Source: Scytonema sp. UIC 10036
Lineage (GTDB): Bacteria > Cyanobacteriota > Cyanobacteriia > Cyanobacteriales > Nostocaceae
Assembly (NCBI RefSeq): GCF_009725235.1
Contig: NZ_WJFC01000027.1
Span: 1-64,000 of the forward strand
Length of the DNA: 64,000 nt
Reading direction: 5' to 3'
Part shown: positions 37,956-44,881 of the stretch, piece by piece
How the letters are laid out: each line of letters opens with the position of its first letter
How positions within the stretch are numbered: position 1 is the first letter of the stretch
The notes under the pieces: model-generated
What the model was told of the DNA's origin: nothing
Database searches by the model: none
What the model saw: the letters and a program-made list of their open reading frames with translations, nothing else
Translations under genes and position numbers: made by a program

Positions 37956-38347
37956 ACCTCATCCATATAGAAACCTAATAGTTTCTAATTATTTCATATG
38001 TGTCATAAAGACGTATAGTAAAGCAACCTTAATTCAAGTAATAATTTTGTTTTTTGTATTTATTTTTTATGGATATAAAACTTGTTTAATTCAGGAATAA
38101 AAATAAAAAAAAATTGTCTGAGCAATGTTTTATTAGTTATTGATCAGATTTAATTTTAATTTTTTATATATATATAAAAATAATTTAAAACCAAAAAAAA
38201 TCAAAATTAATAAAGTAAGTCTTATTGAAATAACGAGCAAAAGCTATTGATTTTATATCTAAATAAGATAAAGTATAAGTGTAAGAAAAAAAGTTTCTTA
38301 CGAAAAAAATCCCAAAAAACAACTAAGTGATTCTCAGGAGAACCCCA
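37956..38347. other. Very AT-rich promoter-like region before the peptide genes
   Basis: Long A and T runs with an alternating TATATATATATA stretch around 38165-38176 make this the most AT-rich part of the window. It presumably holds the promoter of the small peptide genes, but I cannot fix a single -10/-35 pair with confidence. Confidence 0.4.
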
Positions 38348-38659
38348 ATGATTATTTCTGATTTGAACTACTTGGAAACTGCTGAATCTGCTAACATAGT
38401 TGGTGGCTCTAGCAAATACGTTAACCTTAAGACAAGTGTAAAACAAGATTTTGATGTTGATATTAAGATTAATGCCAAGAAAGACATCAAATCTGAGATT
38501 GATGCAAAAACAGACATCAAAGGTAACTCAGCTTATACCGTTTTTGAGAATACCGCCTTCGGAAAAAACACATATGTTCAAAGTGATGTTACCAATGTTG
38601 TCATCGAAGGTTATCTTTCTGAATCTAGTGGCACTTTAGTTGCTGCAGCTAACAGGTAA
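38348..38659 (+). CDS. GG-leader peptide 1 (Lys/Asp/Ile repeat core)
   Basis: ATG 38348 follows AGGAG. The 103-aa product has the leader MIISDLNYLETAESANIVGG. The core begins SSKYVN and has alternating charged and aliphatic residues (DVDIKINAKKDIKSEIDAKT, DIKGNSAYTVFENTAFG). The leader pattern L-N-Y-L-E-x-x-S/A-E-x-N and terminal GG is shared with the next genes and is the type cut by C39-peptidase exporters. The core looks like short beta strands, more like a secreted matrix or amyloid-forming protein than a small bacteriocin. No Cys residue is present. Its function is unknown. Confidence 0.7.
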   Translation: MIISDLNYLETAESANIVGGSSKYVNLKTSVKQDFDVDIKINAKKDIKSEIDAKTDIKGNSAYTVFENTAFGKNTYVQSDVTNVVIEGYLSESSGTLVAAANR

Positions 38660-38726
38660 ATGCTAAGCGTTGATACTTCAAAATAGGTGTCAAGTATTGA
38701 CAAAAGTGTCAATAAAATGAAAAAAG

Positions 38727-38757
38727 CTGAAAGCTTATTCTAGATAAAAGCTTTCAG
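38727..38757 (+). terminator. Hairpin terminator after peptide 1
   Basis: CTGAAAGCTT and AAAGCTTTCAG can pair, and TCTCTTTCTC follows. The tract is pyrimidine-rich, not a pure T-run. Confidence 0.55.
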
Positions 38758-38813
38758 TCTCTTTCTCCTATAAAGGAAAACTGCTCAACTGCCCTTTATT
38801 CATGTATTAAGTC

Positions 38814-39074
38814 ATGTTGATTTTGGATCTTAATTATTTAGAGGATATTTCTGAAAAAAATGCTATGTATTTACATGGCGGAAGAAAAGCTCAAGCAATT
38901 TCTGCTTGGTCAGCAGCTGCCTTTGGTCAAGCGAGCATAGTCATTACTAGTGCTAAAAATCAGGTAATTATTAGCAACAGTAGTTCTTCTGCTAGCAGTT
39001 CTGTTGTGGCTATTGCAAGCGGTGATGAGAGTGCTTTTGCTACTGCTTATTCTTTCGCATCTGTTTCAAGTTAA
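38814..39074 (+). CDS. GG-leader peptide 2 (Ala/Ser-rich core)
   Basis: The protein has 86 aa. Its leader MLILDLNYLEDISEKNAMYL ends HGG at residues 21-23. The core opens RKAQAISAWSAAAFG and then becomes Ser/Ala/Val-rich (ISNSSSSASSSVVAIASG and ATAYSFASVSS). Only a weak ribosome site (AAAGGAAAAC, distant) is seen. The shared LNYLE motif places it in the same family as the neighbours. The low-complexity alternating small residues suggest a beta-helical or fibre-forming secreted product; that is inference. Confidence 0.68.
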   Translation: MLILDLNYLEDISEKNAMYLHGGRKAQAISAWSAAAFGQASIVITSAKNQVIISNSSSSASSSVVAIASGDESAFATAYSFASVSS

Positions 39075-39149
39075 CGGAACTCCAAAAAATAAATTGTCCA
39101 ATGTAGAAAACATATCCTGTTTTCAATTATTTGTTGAACGAGGTGTAAT

Positions 39150-39464
39150 ATGAGTAAGTTACAAATTTTTGACTTAAATTTTTGTGAATTAGTAACTGAA
39201 GAAAATACTCAAATAACAGGAGGACTTGTTTTTTCTGATTTATCGCAAATAGGAAATTTTGATTACAAGTTAGAAGGCTACACAAAAACAGAAGTGCCTT
39301 CTACTGCAAAATCTCGTTTATTAAAATTAGAAAAACCTGGAAGCTATGGATATCAACTAGAAACGAATGAGAGCAACTCTAAATCTAGTATTCTTCTCTT
39401 AATTGAAGATACCACTAATGGAATAAAAAGTGTCACAAGTGCTATCAAGACTGTATCAACATAA
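39150..39464 (+). CDS. GG-leader peptide 3
   Basis: The start ATG follows GAGGTG. The 104-aa product has the leader MSKLQIFDLNFCELVTEENT, then QITGG. The core (LVFSDLSQIGNFDYKLEGYT, KTEVPSTAKSRLLKLEKPG, ending GIKSVTSAIKTVST) is more varied than those of peptides 1, 2 and 5. It is predicted to leave the cell by the C39 exporter upstream. I do not recognise the core. There are 26 bp to the next small gene, so co-transcription with it is likely. Confidence 0.65.
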   Translation: MSKLQIFDLNFCELVTEENTQITGGLVFSDLSQIGNFDYKLEGYTKTEVPSTAKSRLLKLEKPGSYGYQLETNESNSKSSILLLIEDTTNGIKSVTSAIKTVST

Positions 39465-39490
39465 CAAATTATATTTTCCTGAAAAAATCA

Positions 39491-39727
39491 ATGAATCGTT
39501 ATAAAGTTGTCATCAAACGAATAGTCTCATCCGATGGAAAGATTATTGCAGAGGCAAAAAACATAGTTGCAACATCTGACAATAACCAAAGTGAGATTAC
39601 TCAAAGCGTTTCTGTAAACGTTTCATCTGGTACTAGCTCTAGCAGTTGCTTTAGCTCTAGTAATTCTTCTCAATCTGGATATAGTTCTACATCCGGTTCT
39701 ATTTCAGTTTCTTGCGATAATGGGTAG
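39491..39727 (+). CDS. Small Ser-rich protein without GG leader
   Basis: The protein has 78 aa. It has a basic beta-type N-terminus (MNRYKVVIKRIVSSDGKII, AEAKNIV), a short polar stretch (NNQSEITQSVSVNVSS), and a very Ser-rich C-terminal half with two Cys (SSSSCFSSSNSSQSG, SISVSCDNG). There is no Gly-Gly cleavage site, so it may be an accessory or periplasmic partner instead of an exported core. A decayed paralogue is at 42338-42534. The consistent occurrence beside GG-peptide genes suggests a shared process. The function is unknown. Confidence 0.6.
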   Translation: MNRYKVVIKRIVSSDGKIIAEAKNIVATSDNNQSEITQSVSVNVSSGTSSSSCFSSSNSSQSGYSSTSGSISVSCDNG

Positions 39728-39774
39728 AAGATTAAGACCAATACCTGTGGATGAATTGCTTCTGAAAAAGAGAA

Positions 39775-39797
39775 ATCCCTTGTCAAGCACAAGGGAT
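39775..39797 (+). terminator. Hairpin after the Ser-rich gene
   Basis: ATCCCTTGT (39775-39783) pairs exactly with ACAAGGGAT (39789-39797) over a 5-base loop; the following ATAAGCTTTATGTT is only partly T-rich. Confidence 0.6.
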
Positions 39798-40017
39798 ATA
39801 AGCTTTATGTTCAAACAGCAATTGTCAACCCACACAACTTAATTCACAAAATACAGAAACTGCGATCGCCCCCTTTTGTTAGCTTTGGTAAGCCCTACAA
39901 TTTAGTAAAAATTTCCAAAAGCATTTAACTTAGAGTGTTTGAGAGATTTGACGAAATTCATTCACGATTATTGAGATTAAAACAATCTCCTTCTTTTTGT
40001 AATTTTTTGGAGTTTTC

Positions 40018-40371
40018 ATGAAGACTACTTTAGCAATCAGGGAATTAAGTTACTTGTCTGAAGTGAGCGGAATCACTGTTATGGGAGGTAGGGATGTCGT
40101 TGCTATTACTGAAACTATAGCAATAGCCAAACCTGGTTCTGCCAGTGCTGCTGCATTTGCATCTGCTCAGGGTGAATATATAGGGATTCAGACTGAAATT
40201 GAAGTAGTAAATGGAGCGAATTTTAACTTAGCTAATGCAACAGCTGAAGCATATGCAAAAAGTGAAAACAAAATTGCTCAATCTTTAAGTTATAGCAACG
40301 CTAGTTCGGTTACAAATCGATATTCGAGTACTAGTCAGGCTAATTCGGTGTCTTTTAATTGGACAACATAA
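40018..40371 (+). CDS. GG-leader peptide 5 (Ala/Ser/Asn-rich core)
   Basis: ATG 40018 follows GGAG. The 117-aa product has a leader MKTTLAIRELSYLSEVSGIT ending VMGG. The core RDVVAITETIAIAKPGSASA has Ala/Ser/Asn-rich strands (FNLANATAEAYAKSENKIAQ, SLSYSNASSV) and ends SVSFNWTT, an aromatic/Trp tail after a beta-type repeat. The leader shares the L-x-Y-L-x-E-x-S pattern of peptides 1-3. By composition it resembles secreted biofilm-matrix GG-proteins of unicellular cyanobacteria more than bacteriocins, though no sequence identity is claimed. Confidence 0.68.
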   Translation: MKTTLAIRELSYLSEVSGITVMGGRDVVAITETIAIAKPGSASAAAFASAQGEYIGIQTEIEVVNGANFNLANATAEAYAKSENKIAQSLSYSNASSVTNRYSSTSQANSVSFNWTT

Positions 40372-40580
40372 ACACAGCACTAAAGTAGCCATTACGTATT
40401 AAATACCTTCTGATATCTCTCAATCAGTCTTAAAAAGGTGGACTTTGAAAAGTGTATTTTCCCTTAGAAAGGGGAGCTAGGGATATTGATACAACTAAAT
40501 GCTTTACAAAGGAGGTTTAGGGAATAGAAAATGTCTTAACTGATAAGTTTTAAGAAGATGATTACTGAGGCAAAAATGAT

Positions 40581-42326
40581 ATGCAGATTGATACAATTGA
40601 TGATTTGGAAACATTTAAGAAAATCAGAGAAAATTGGGATTTTGTATATGCAGCCGATCCTCAGGCTCAATTCTTCTTATCCTGGGTGTGGCTATCTGGA
40701 TGGTTGCCGATGGTGCATGAGCAGTGGTTTATATTAGCTGCCAAACCAGATATCCACGATTCATCCTATATTGCATTTTTTCCTCTGAAAATTGTACTAG
40801 AACAGCAAGATGACGGTGGCTTTGACACTCAACTCTACATGGCAGGAAATAGCATAGCAGATTACACGGGAATGATTTGCCAGCCCGGTTATGAAGAAGA
40901 GGTCATTCCTGCTTTTGCCTCTTACATCCTGGAGCAGTTAGAATGGTCTAGTTTCAATGTACAAAGTATTCTCGAAACAGATACACGGATGTCTCAGTTA
41001 TTGAGAAGTCTTCCTAGAGATAGTTTTGAGTTTACTCAACACCGCATTCAAAATCAGGGAGAGGACACTGATAATTACATTGCCCCTTATGTTTCATTAG
41101 CAGATGACTGGGAACAATATCTGCAAAACTACCTCAGTGCCAATACTCGCCAAAAAATCAGGCGCTTTTTAAGGAAAGTAGAAAATTCTGACGAGTTTTC
41201 TATCGCCCAGGTGAACGCAGACAATCTGGAGTCTCATATTGAGATACTACTCAGGTTCTGGGAGTCAACATGGAGAAAGAAAAAAGGGGATGGCTGTGAC
41301 GTAATTGTGAGTATTATTCGCGCTCTTTTACGTCATGGTTTTGAACATAACTGCCTGTATTTACCTGTTCTGTGGCAAGGGGATAAACCTTTAGGCGCGA
41401 TCGCAAACTTTGTTGATGTTCAGCAAAAATCCATGTTATTTGTCATCGTAGCTCGCGATCGAACCTTTAACAATCCCCCCCCTGGACTGATTCTCCATGC
41501 TGACGCGATCCGATATGCTATCCAAAATGGATTTAAAGTTTACGACTTTTTAAAAGGGAATGAGGAATATAAATATTCTTTTGGAGTTAAAGAGCGCCGC
41601 ATTCTGCATATCGTCGTCAAATACAAAAATTGTCAGAAGAGAAAATTGGATGTTAAGGCTCTTCCTTTAGCCTTTCATCTCACTGCTCAGGCTCATCGAG
41701 GCAACCAAATCACCAAAGCCGAGCAGGGATACCGTCAGATTTTGGAAGTTAAGTCAAATCACCCAGAAGCACTTTATGGACTCGGAGTCTTGATGAGGCA
41801 AAAAGGTGAATACCAAACTGCCGAAAATCTCTTGAAAAACCTGCTTCAGGTTCAGCCCAATTCTATCAAGGCTTTATTTAGTTTGGGGAATTTATATCAA
41901 ACTCAAGGTCATTTATCCGAAGCGATAGAAGCTTACAATAAAGTTTTAGCTTTACAGCCGGATGCGATCGCCGCATATAATAACAAGGGCTATGCTCTAC
42001 AACAACTCGGTAAATGGGAAGAAGCGATCGCCTGCTATCAAAAAGCGCTAGAACTAGAGCCTGACTGCATTGAAGCTGACGTTAACAAAGCGAATGCACT
42101 TCATGCTCAAAGAAAGCTCTCCCCAGACAAACAAGCTTATTATGCTGTGCTGAACAACGATTTAGGCAGCAAGTGTAAACACCTAGGAGATTTTAAGACT
42201 GCGATCGCCTACTATCAGCAGTCCATCTCTATGAATCCAGACTTGGCAGAAGCTCAATCTAATTTGGAAGTGGTGCTACAGGAACAAATGACTTCTGGCT
42301 TGCTGAATGCGTCCAAGAAACAATAA
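40581..42326 (+). CDS. GNAT (BioF2-like) acyltransferase fused to TPR repeats
   Basis: The start has GAGG upstream. In the 581-aa protein residues ~1-355 form two GNAT-like halves of the Acetyltransf_6/CelD type (QFFLSWVWLSGWLPM in the first, YLPVLWQGDKPLGAIANFV and GLILHADAIRYAIQNGFK in the second). They end with DFLKGNEEYKYSFGVKERR, the usual end of this family. Residues ~365-570 hold about five TPR units (AIEAYNKVLALQPDAIAAYN, AIACYQKALELEPDCIEAD). Members transfer acyl groups to sugars, peptides or polymers. The position between GG-peptide genes and the Nif11 precursor suggests acylation or handling of peptides, with TPRs as the docking surface; this is inference. Confidence 0.82.
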   Translation: MQIDTIDDLETFKKIRENWDFVYAADPQAQFFLSWVWLSGWLPMVHEQWFILAAKPDIHDSSYIAFFPLKIVLEQQDDGGFDTQLYMAGNSIADYTGMICQPGYEEEVIPAFASYILEQLEWSSFNVQSILETDTRMSQLLRSLPRDSFEFTQHRIQNQGEDTDNYIAPYVSLADDWEQYLQNYLSANTRQKIRRFLRKVENSDEFSIAQVNADNLESHIEILLRFWESTWRKKKGDGCDVIVSIIRALLRHGFEHNCLYLPVLWQGDKPLGAIANFVDVQQKSMLFVIVARDRTFNNPPPGLILHADAIRYAIQNGFKVYDFLKGNEEYKYSFGVKERRILHIVVKYKNCQKRKLDVKALPLAFHLTAQAHRGNQITKAEQGYRQILEVKSNHPEALYGLGVLMRQKGEYQTAENLLKNLLQVQPNSIKALFSLGNLYQTQGHLSEAIEAYNKVLALQPDAIAAYNNKGYALQQLGKWEEAIACYQKALELEPDCIEADVNKANALHAQRKLSPDKQAYYAVLNNDLGSKCKHLGDFKTAIAYYQQSISMNPDLAEAQSNLEVVLQEQMTSGLLNASKKQ

Positions 42327-42337
42327 TTAGAACGAGC

Positions 42338-42534
42338 GTGAATTTTTATGGAGTGGTAGTTAAACCGATAGTCTCTCCCAATGGGGTTATTCTATCTGAA
42401 GCGAAAGGTATTGTTTATTTGAAGCGAAAAGTCTTGTCAAGTCATTTGGGAACGATCAAAGTGAGATTAGTCAAAGTGTTTCTGTAAACTTTTCATCTGG
42501 CAGAAATACTGATACTTTTTGGATAAAAAAGACC
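42338..42534 (+). pseudogene. Frameshifted paralogue of the Ser-rich small gene
   Basis: A GTG at 42338 opens NFYGVVVKPIVSPNGVILSE, matching MNRYKVVIKRIVSSDGKIIAE of the gene at 39491. The frame then breaks after a local duplication of GAAGCGAAA (42398-42406 and 42421-42429). The homologous sequence continues in another frame as FGNDQSEISQSVSVNFSSG, ending against the next start codon. The Ser-rich tail is missing. The gene is clearly decayed. Confidence 0.8.
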
Positions 42535-42954
42535 ATGTCTCTAGAAATTTTAGAAAAAGTCAAAGAGTTCTTCATTAGACTAGTCAAAGATGAATCTTTC
42601 CGCGCTCAATTAATGAGCGATAAAGTCGAAAAAGTGAAAAAAATAATGACAGATGGTGGCTATAACTTTTCTCAAGATGAATTTGAAAAAGCTACCATCA
42701 AAATATTGGAATTAAAAGAATTAGGTGAATTTCACGAACTCAGTGAAGAGGAATTAGTGGGGGCTGTCGGTGGTTTGAGATATGCTTGGCCTCCTAAAGA
42801 ATATCCCACTCATCCCCCCTATCCAAGACCATACCCAAAACCGCGCCCTAACGATCCACAGCCTTTATATGGCATAATAGTTGACCCACTCGATCCACCT
42901 GTACAAGCTCTGTATGGGGTAGTTGTTTCAAATGACGAACAAATAATCAAATAG
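42535..42954 (+). CDS. Nif11-leader RiPP precursor with two Leu-Tyr-Gly core motifs
   Basis: In this 139-aa protein residues 1-80 are a Nif11-type leader (MSLEILEKVKEFFIRLVKDE start, EFHELSEEELVGAVGG end) with a Gly-Gly cut site at 79-80. The 59-residue core is Pro-rich (YAWPPKEYPTHPPYPRPYPK). It carries Pro-Leu-Tyr-Gly-Ile-Ile-Val (LYG 111-113) and Ala-Leu-Tyr-Gly-Val-Val-Val (LYG 126-128). An X-Tyr-Gly motif is the known site of PlpX-type radical SAM spliceases, which remove tyramine and leave an alpha-keto-beta-amino acid. The SPASM radical SAM gene two genes downstream fits such an enzyme. The exporter at 32146 could remove the leader. Confidence 0.8.
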   Translation: MSLEILEKVKEFFIRLVKDESFRAQLMSDKVEKVKKIMTDGGYNFSQDEFEKATIKILELKELGEFHELSEEELVGAVGGLRYAWPPKEYPTHPPYPRPYPKPRPNDPQPLYGIIVDPLDPPVQALYGVVVSNDEQIIK

Positions 42955-42975
42955 TTGAAAACAAAAAGGTTAATT

Positions 42976-43104
42976 ATGCAGATTGCAGACTATTACGCTC
43001 TTGAAGGTTTTGATTGGGTAAAGGTAAAAACTTTTGAAAAACAAGGAGCGAACTTTGACTATGAATATGTGAAAACAATAGCGATCGATCTGCCAGACAA
43101 ATAA
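42976..43104 (+). CDS. Small 42-aa protein between precursor and radical SAM gene
   Basis: The start has AAAAGG upstream and lies 21 bp after the Nif11 precursor. The sequence is MQIADYYALEGFDWVKVKTF, then EKQGANFDYEYVKTIAIDLP and a two-residue end. It holds the place that a small partner protein (PlpY-like) occupies in known spliceotide clusters. It is short for a full RiPP recognition element (usually ~80-100 aa), so it may be truncated. A hairpin repeat follows immediately. I cannot confirm homology by eye. Confidence 0.45.
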   Translation: MQIADYYALEGFDWVKVKTFEKQGANFDYEYVKTIAIDLPDK

Positions 43105-43121
43105 ACTGCACCGAAAAAGAA

Positions 43122-43173
43122 TGTAGAGACGCGATTTTTAAAGCGGTACGACGAGCAATTTCGTGTCTCTACA
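43122..43173. repeat. Palindromic repeat before the radical SAM gene
   Basis: TGTAGAGACGCGA and TCGTGTCTCTACA form a 13-bp stem with one mismatch and a 26-base loop. Related GTAGAGAC pieces are at 44721-44750 and 44835-44853. Confidence 0.7.
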
Positions 43174-43204
43174 AAGTTTTGGTTACTGAAATAGAGAATC
43201 AGCC

Positions 43205-44098
43205 ATGTCATATAGTCGCACAAGTTATGCCGTTTGGGAAATAACTTTAAAATGTAATCTCGCCTGTAGCCACTGTGGCTCTCGCGCCGGCAATGCACGC
43301 ACTAAAGAACTCTCTACTGAGGAAGCATTGGATCTCGTCCAACAAATGGCGGAAGTCGGGATTAAAGAAGTCACCCTCATTGGTGGGGAAGCATTTTTAC
43401 GTCCAGACTGGCTAGAAATTGCCCAAGCTATTACCCAAGCGGGAATGCTTTGTGGTATGACGACTGGCGGCTATGGCATTTCCTTGGAAACCGCAAGCAA
43501 AATGAAAGCTAACGGGATTCGTACAGTCTCCGTTTCCATTGATGGCTTAGAAGAAACTCACGATCGCCTGCGGGGAAAGAAAGGCTCTTGGAAATGGGCT
43601 TTTAAAACCATGAGTCATCTACGGGAAGTAGGGATAACATTTGGTTGTAACACCCAAATAAACCGCCTCTCAGCCCCAGAATTCCCCCGGATCTACCAGT
43701 GTATACGTGATGCAGGTGCTCGTGCTTGGCAAATTCAACTTACTGTTCCTATGGGGAATGCAGCTGACAACGCAGACATACTTTTACAACCTTATGAATT
43801 ATTAGATATTTACCCCATGCTAGCCCGTGTTGCCCGTCGTGCCTACCAAGAAGGAGTGCAAGTTCAAGCTGGGAATAACATTGGTTACTATGGTCCTTAT
43901 GAAAGGCTGTTACGGGGACGGGGAAACGAGCATGAATTCTCATTCTGGCAGGGATGTGGTGCTGGGCTTTCCACCTTGGGAATAGAAGCTGATGGAGCCA
44001 TCAAAGGTTGTCCCTCTCTACCTACGACCGCTTATACAGGCGGTAATATTAGAGACTTTTCTCTCAAATCTATAATAGAAAATACTGAGGAAGTATAA
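43205..44098 (+). CDS. SPASM-type radical SAM enzyme, splicease-like, 3'-truncated
   Basis: The protein has 297 aa. The SAM cluster motif is Cys17-x3-Cys21-x2-Cys24 (KCNLACSHCGSRAG), followed by TLIGGEAFLRPDW and SVSIDGLEETHDRLRG. The start of a SPASM domain is present (Cys251 in WQGCGAGLSTLGIEADG and Cys269 in KGCPSLP, then YTGGNIRDFSL). Complete members run ~400 aa or more, with a second Cys-rich stretch for the auxiliary cluster. Here the frame ends at TAA just before the MITE at 44101, and no such stretch follows. With the Nif11/LYG precursor upstream I read it as a PlpX-like splicease, other RiPP-modifying SPASM enzymes being alternatives. Activity is doubtful because of the truncation. 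Confidence 0.8.
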   Translation: MSYSRTSYAVWEITLKCNLACSHCGSRAGNARTKELSTEEALDLVQQMAEVGIKEVTLIGGEAFLRPDWLEIAQAITQAGMLCGMTTGGYGISLETASKMKANGIRTVSVSIDGLEETHDRLRGKKGSWKWAFKTMSHLREVGITFGCNTQINRLSAPEFPRIYQCIRDAGARAWQIQLTVPMGNAADNADILLQPYELLDIYPMLARVARRAYQEGVQVQAGNNIGYYGPYERLLRGRGNEHEFSFWQGCGAGLSTLGIEADGAIKGCPSLPTTAYTGGNIRDFSLKSIIENTEEV

Positions 44099-44100
44099 TT

Positions 44101-44237
44101 CAATACGGTTCAGTTAGAGCTAGAAACCTGATTTTGCGTAGGTTGGGTTGAGGAACGAAACCCAACATTTTGCAGACGTTGTTGGGTAACGCTATCGCTC
44201 TACCCAACCTACAATTATCCTTAACTGAACCGTATTG
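44101..44237. mobile_element. MITE with 16-bp perfect terminal inverted repeats
   Basis: CAATACGGTTCAGTTA (44101-44116) is repeated exactly inverted at 44222-44237. The 137-bp element contains the GTAGGTTGGG hairpin family (arms at 44138 and 44203) around an extra CTACCCAACC-type stem. It abuts the stop of the truncated radical SAM gene on one side and the tail fragment of another radical SAM gene on the other. No transposase is encoded. Confidence 0.85.
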
Positions 44238-44238
44238 G

Positions 44239-44389
44239 TGTATAATTATCTAACAGCTTTGGGGATTGGAGAGCACTTTTTTTCCTATCGACATCAAGTG
44301 AAAACACAGTTGCAAGAGCAGTTAGCTGCATTACGCCGTGCAAAAGAAACACAGCAGGAGGAAAAAAGTTATCAGCTAGAAACTGTTTC
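44239..44389 (+). pseudogene. 3'-tail fragment of a B12-binding radical SAM gene (first copy)
   Basis: The translation (YNYLTALGIGEHFFSYRHQV, then KTQLQEQLAALRRAKETQQE and SYQLETV) is nearly the same as the last 49 residues of the protein at 28766-30337. The original stop TAG has become TCA and the frame runs on. There is no start and no core domain, so it is debris, perhaps from an earlier second gene copy. Confidence 0.85.
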
Positions 44390-44600
44390 AGAAATTGTTC
44401 ACACTATATGCTGCGTTCCAGCTCTCTCTGGCGCGATCGCATTCAGCACGGTGTTGCTCGAGCAGCTGTTTTTGTTTTGGCGTAAAGTTTTCAGTTGCTT
44501 CATAAATAGCTACCAATGATTCTTCTGCAACCGTCTTAGCAAACGCACGGTTTCGAGCCTGTTCGTTAACTTCTTGGATATCTTGAGCCTGTTTTTTCAA
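44388..44600 (-). CDS. Unassigned small helical ORF between tail fragments
   Basis: On the minus strand an uninterrupted 70-aa frame reads MKKQAQDIQEVNEQARNRAF, then AEESLVAIYEATENFTPKQK and RAECDRARESWNAAY. It is acidic/basic helical and looks coding by composition. I do not recognise a family. It separates two copies of a radical SAM tail and may have been inserted between them; it could equally be the end or start of a broken gene. Confidence 0.35.
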   Translation of the reverse strand: MKKQAQDIQEVNEQARNRAFAKTVAEESLVAIYEATENFTPKQKQLLEQHRAECDRARESWNAAYSVNNF

Positions 44601-44609
44601 TCCTCTTTT

Positions 44610-44682
44610 GCAAGCGCAGTTAGCCGCATTACGCCGTGCGAAGGAAAAACAGCAGGAGGAAAAAAGTTATCAGACTGTTTAG
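44610..44682 (+). pseudogene. 3'-tail fragment of a B12-binding radical SAM gene (second copy)
   Basis: A shorter piece (AQLAALRRAKEKQQEEKSYQ, then T-V-stop) repeats the last ~23 residues of the same tail, with two codons of the QLETV end deleted. It is the third copy of this tail in the window. Confidence 0.8.
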
Positions 44683-44881
44683 GATCAACCAAGTTTAACT
44701 GGTAAATCGATCGCTTTTGCGTAGAGACGCAATTTAGTTAACTATTTCTCTACCCACTTTAGTTTCAAAACCTCCGGTTGACATAGCATTGATTTAGTTT
44801 GACAATAAGTAGACATCTCCAGAAAAGAGACTAAGCATGGCTAGTCTCTACACGAATCTCAGGTAACTAAGAGGATTTTTG

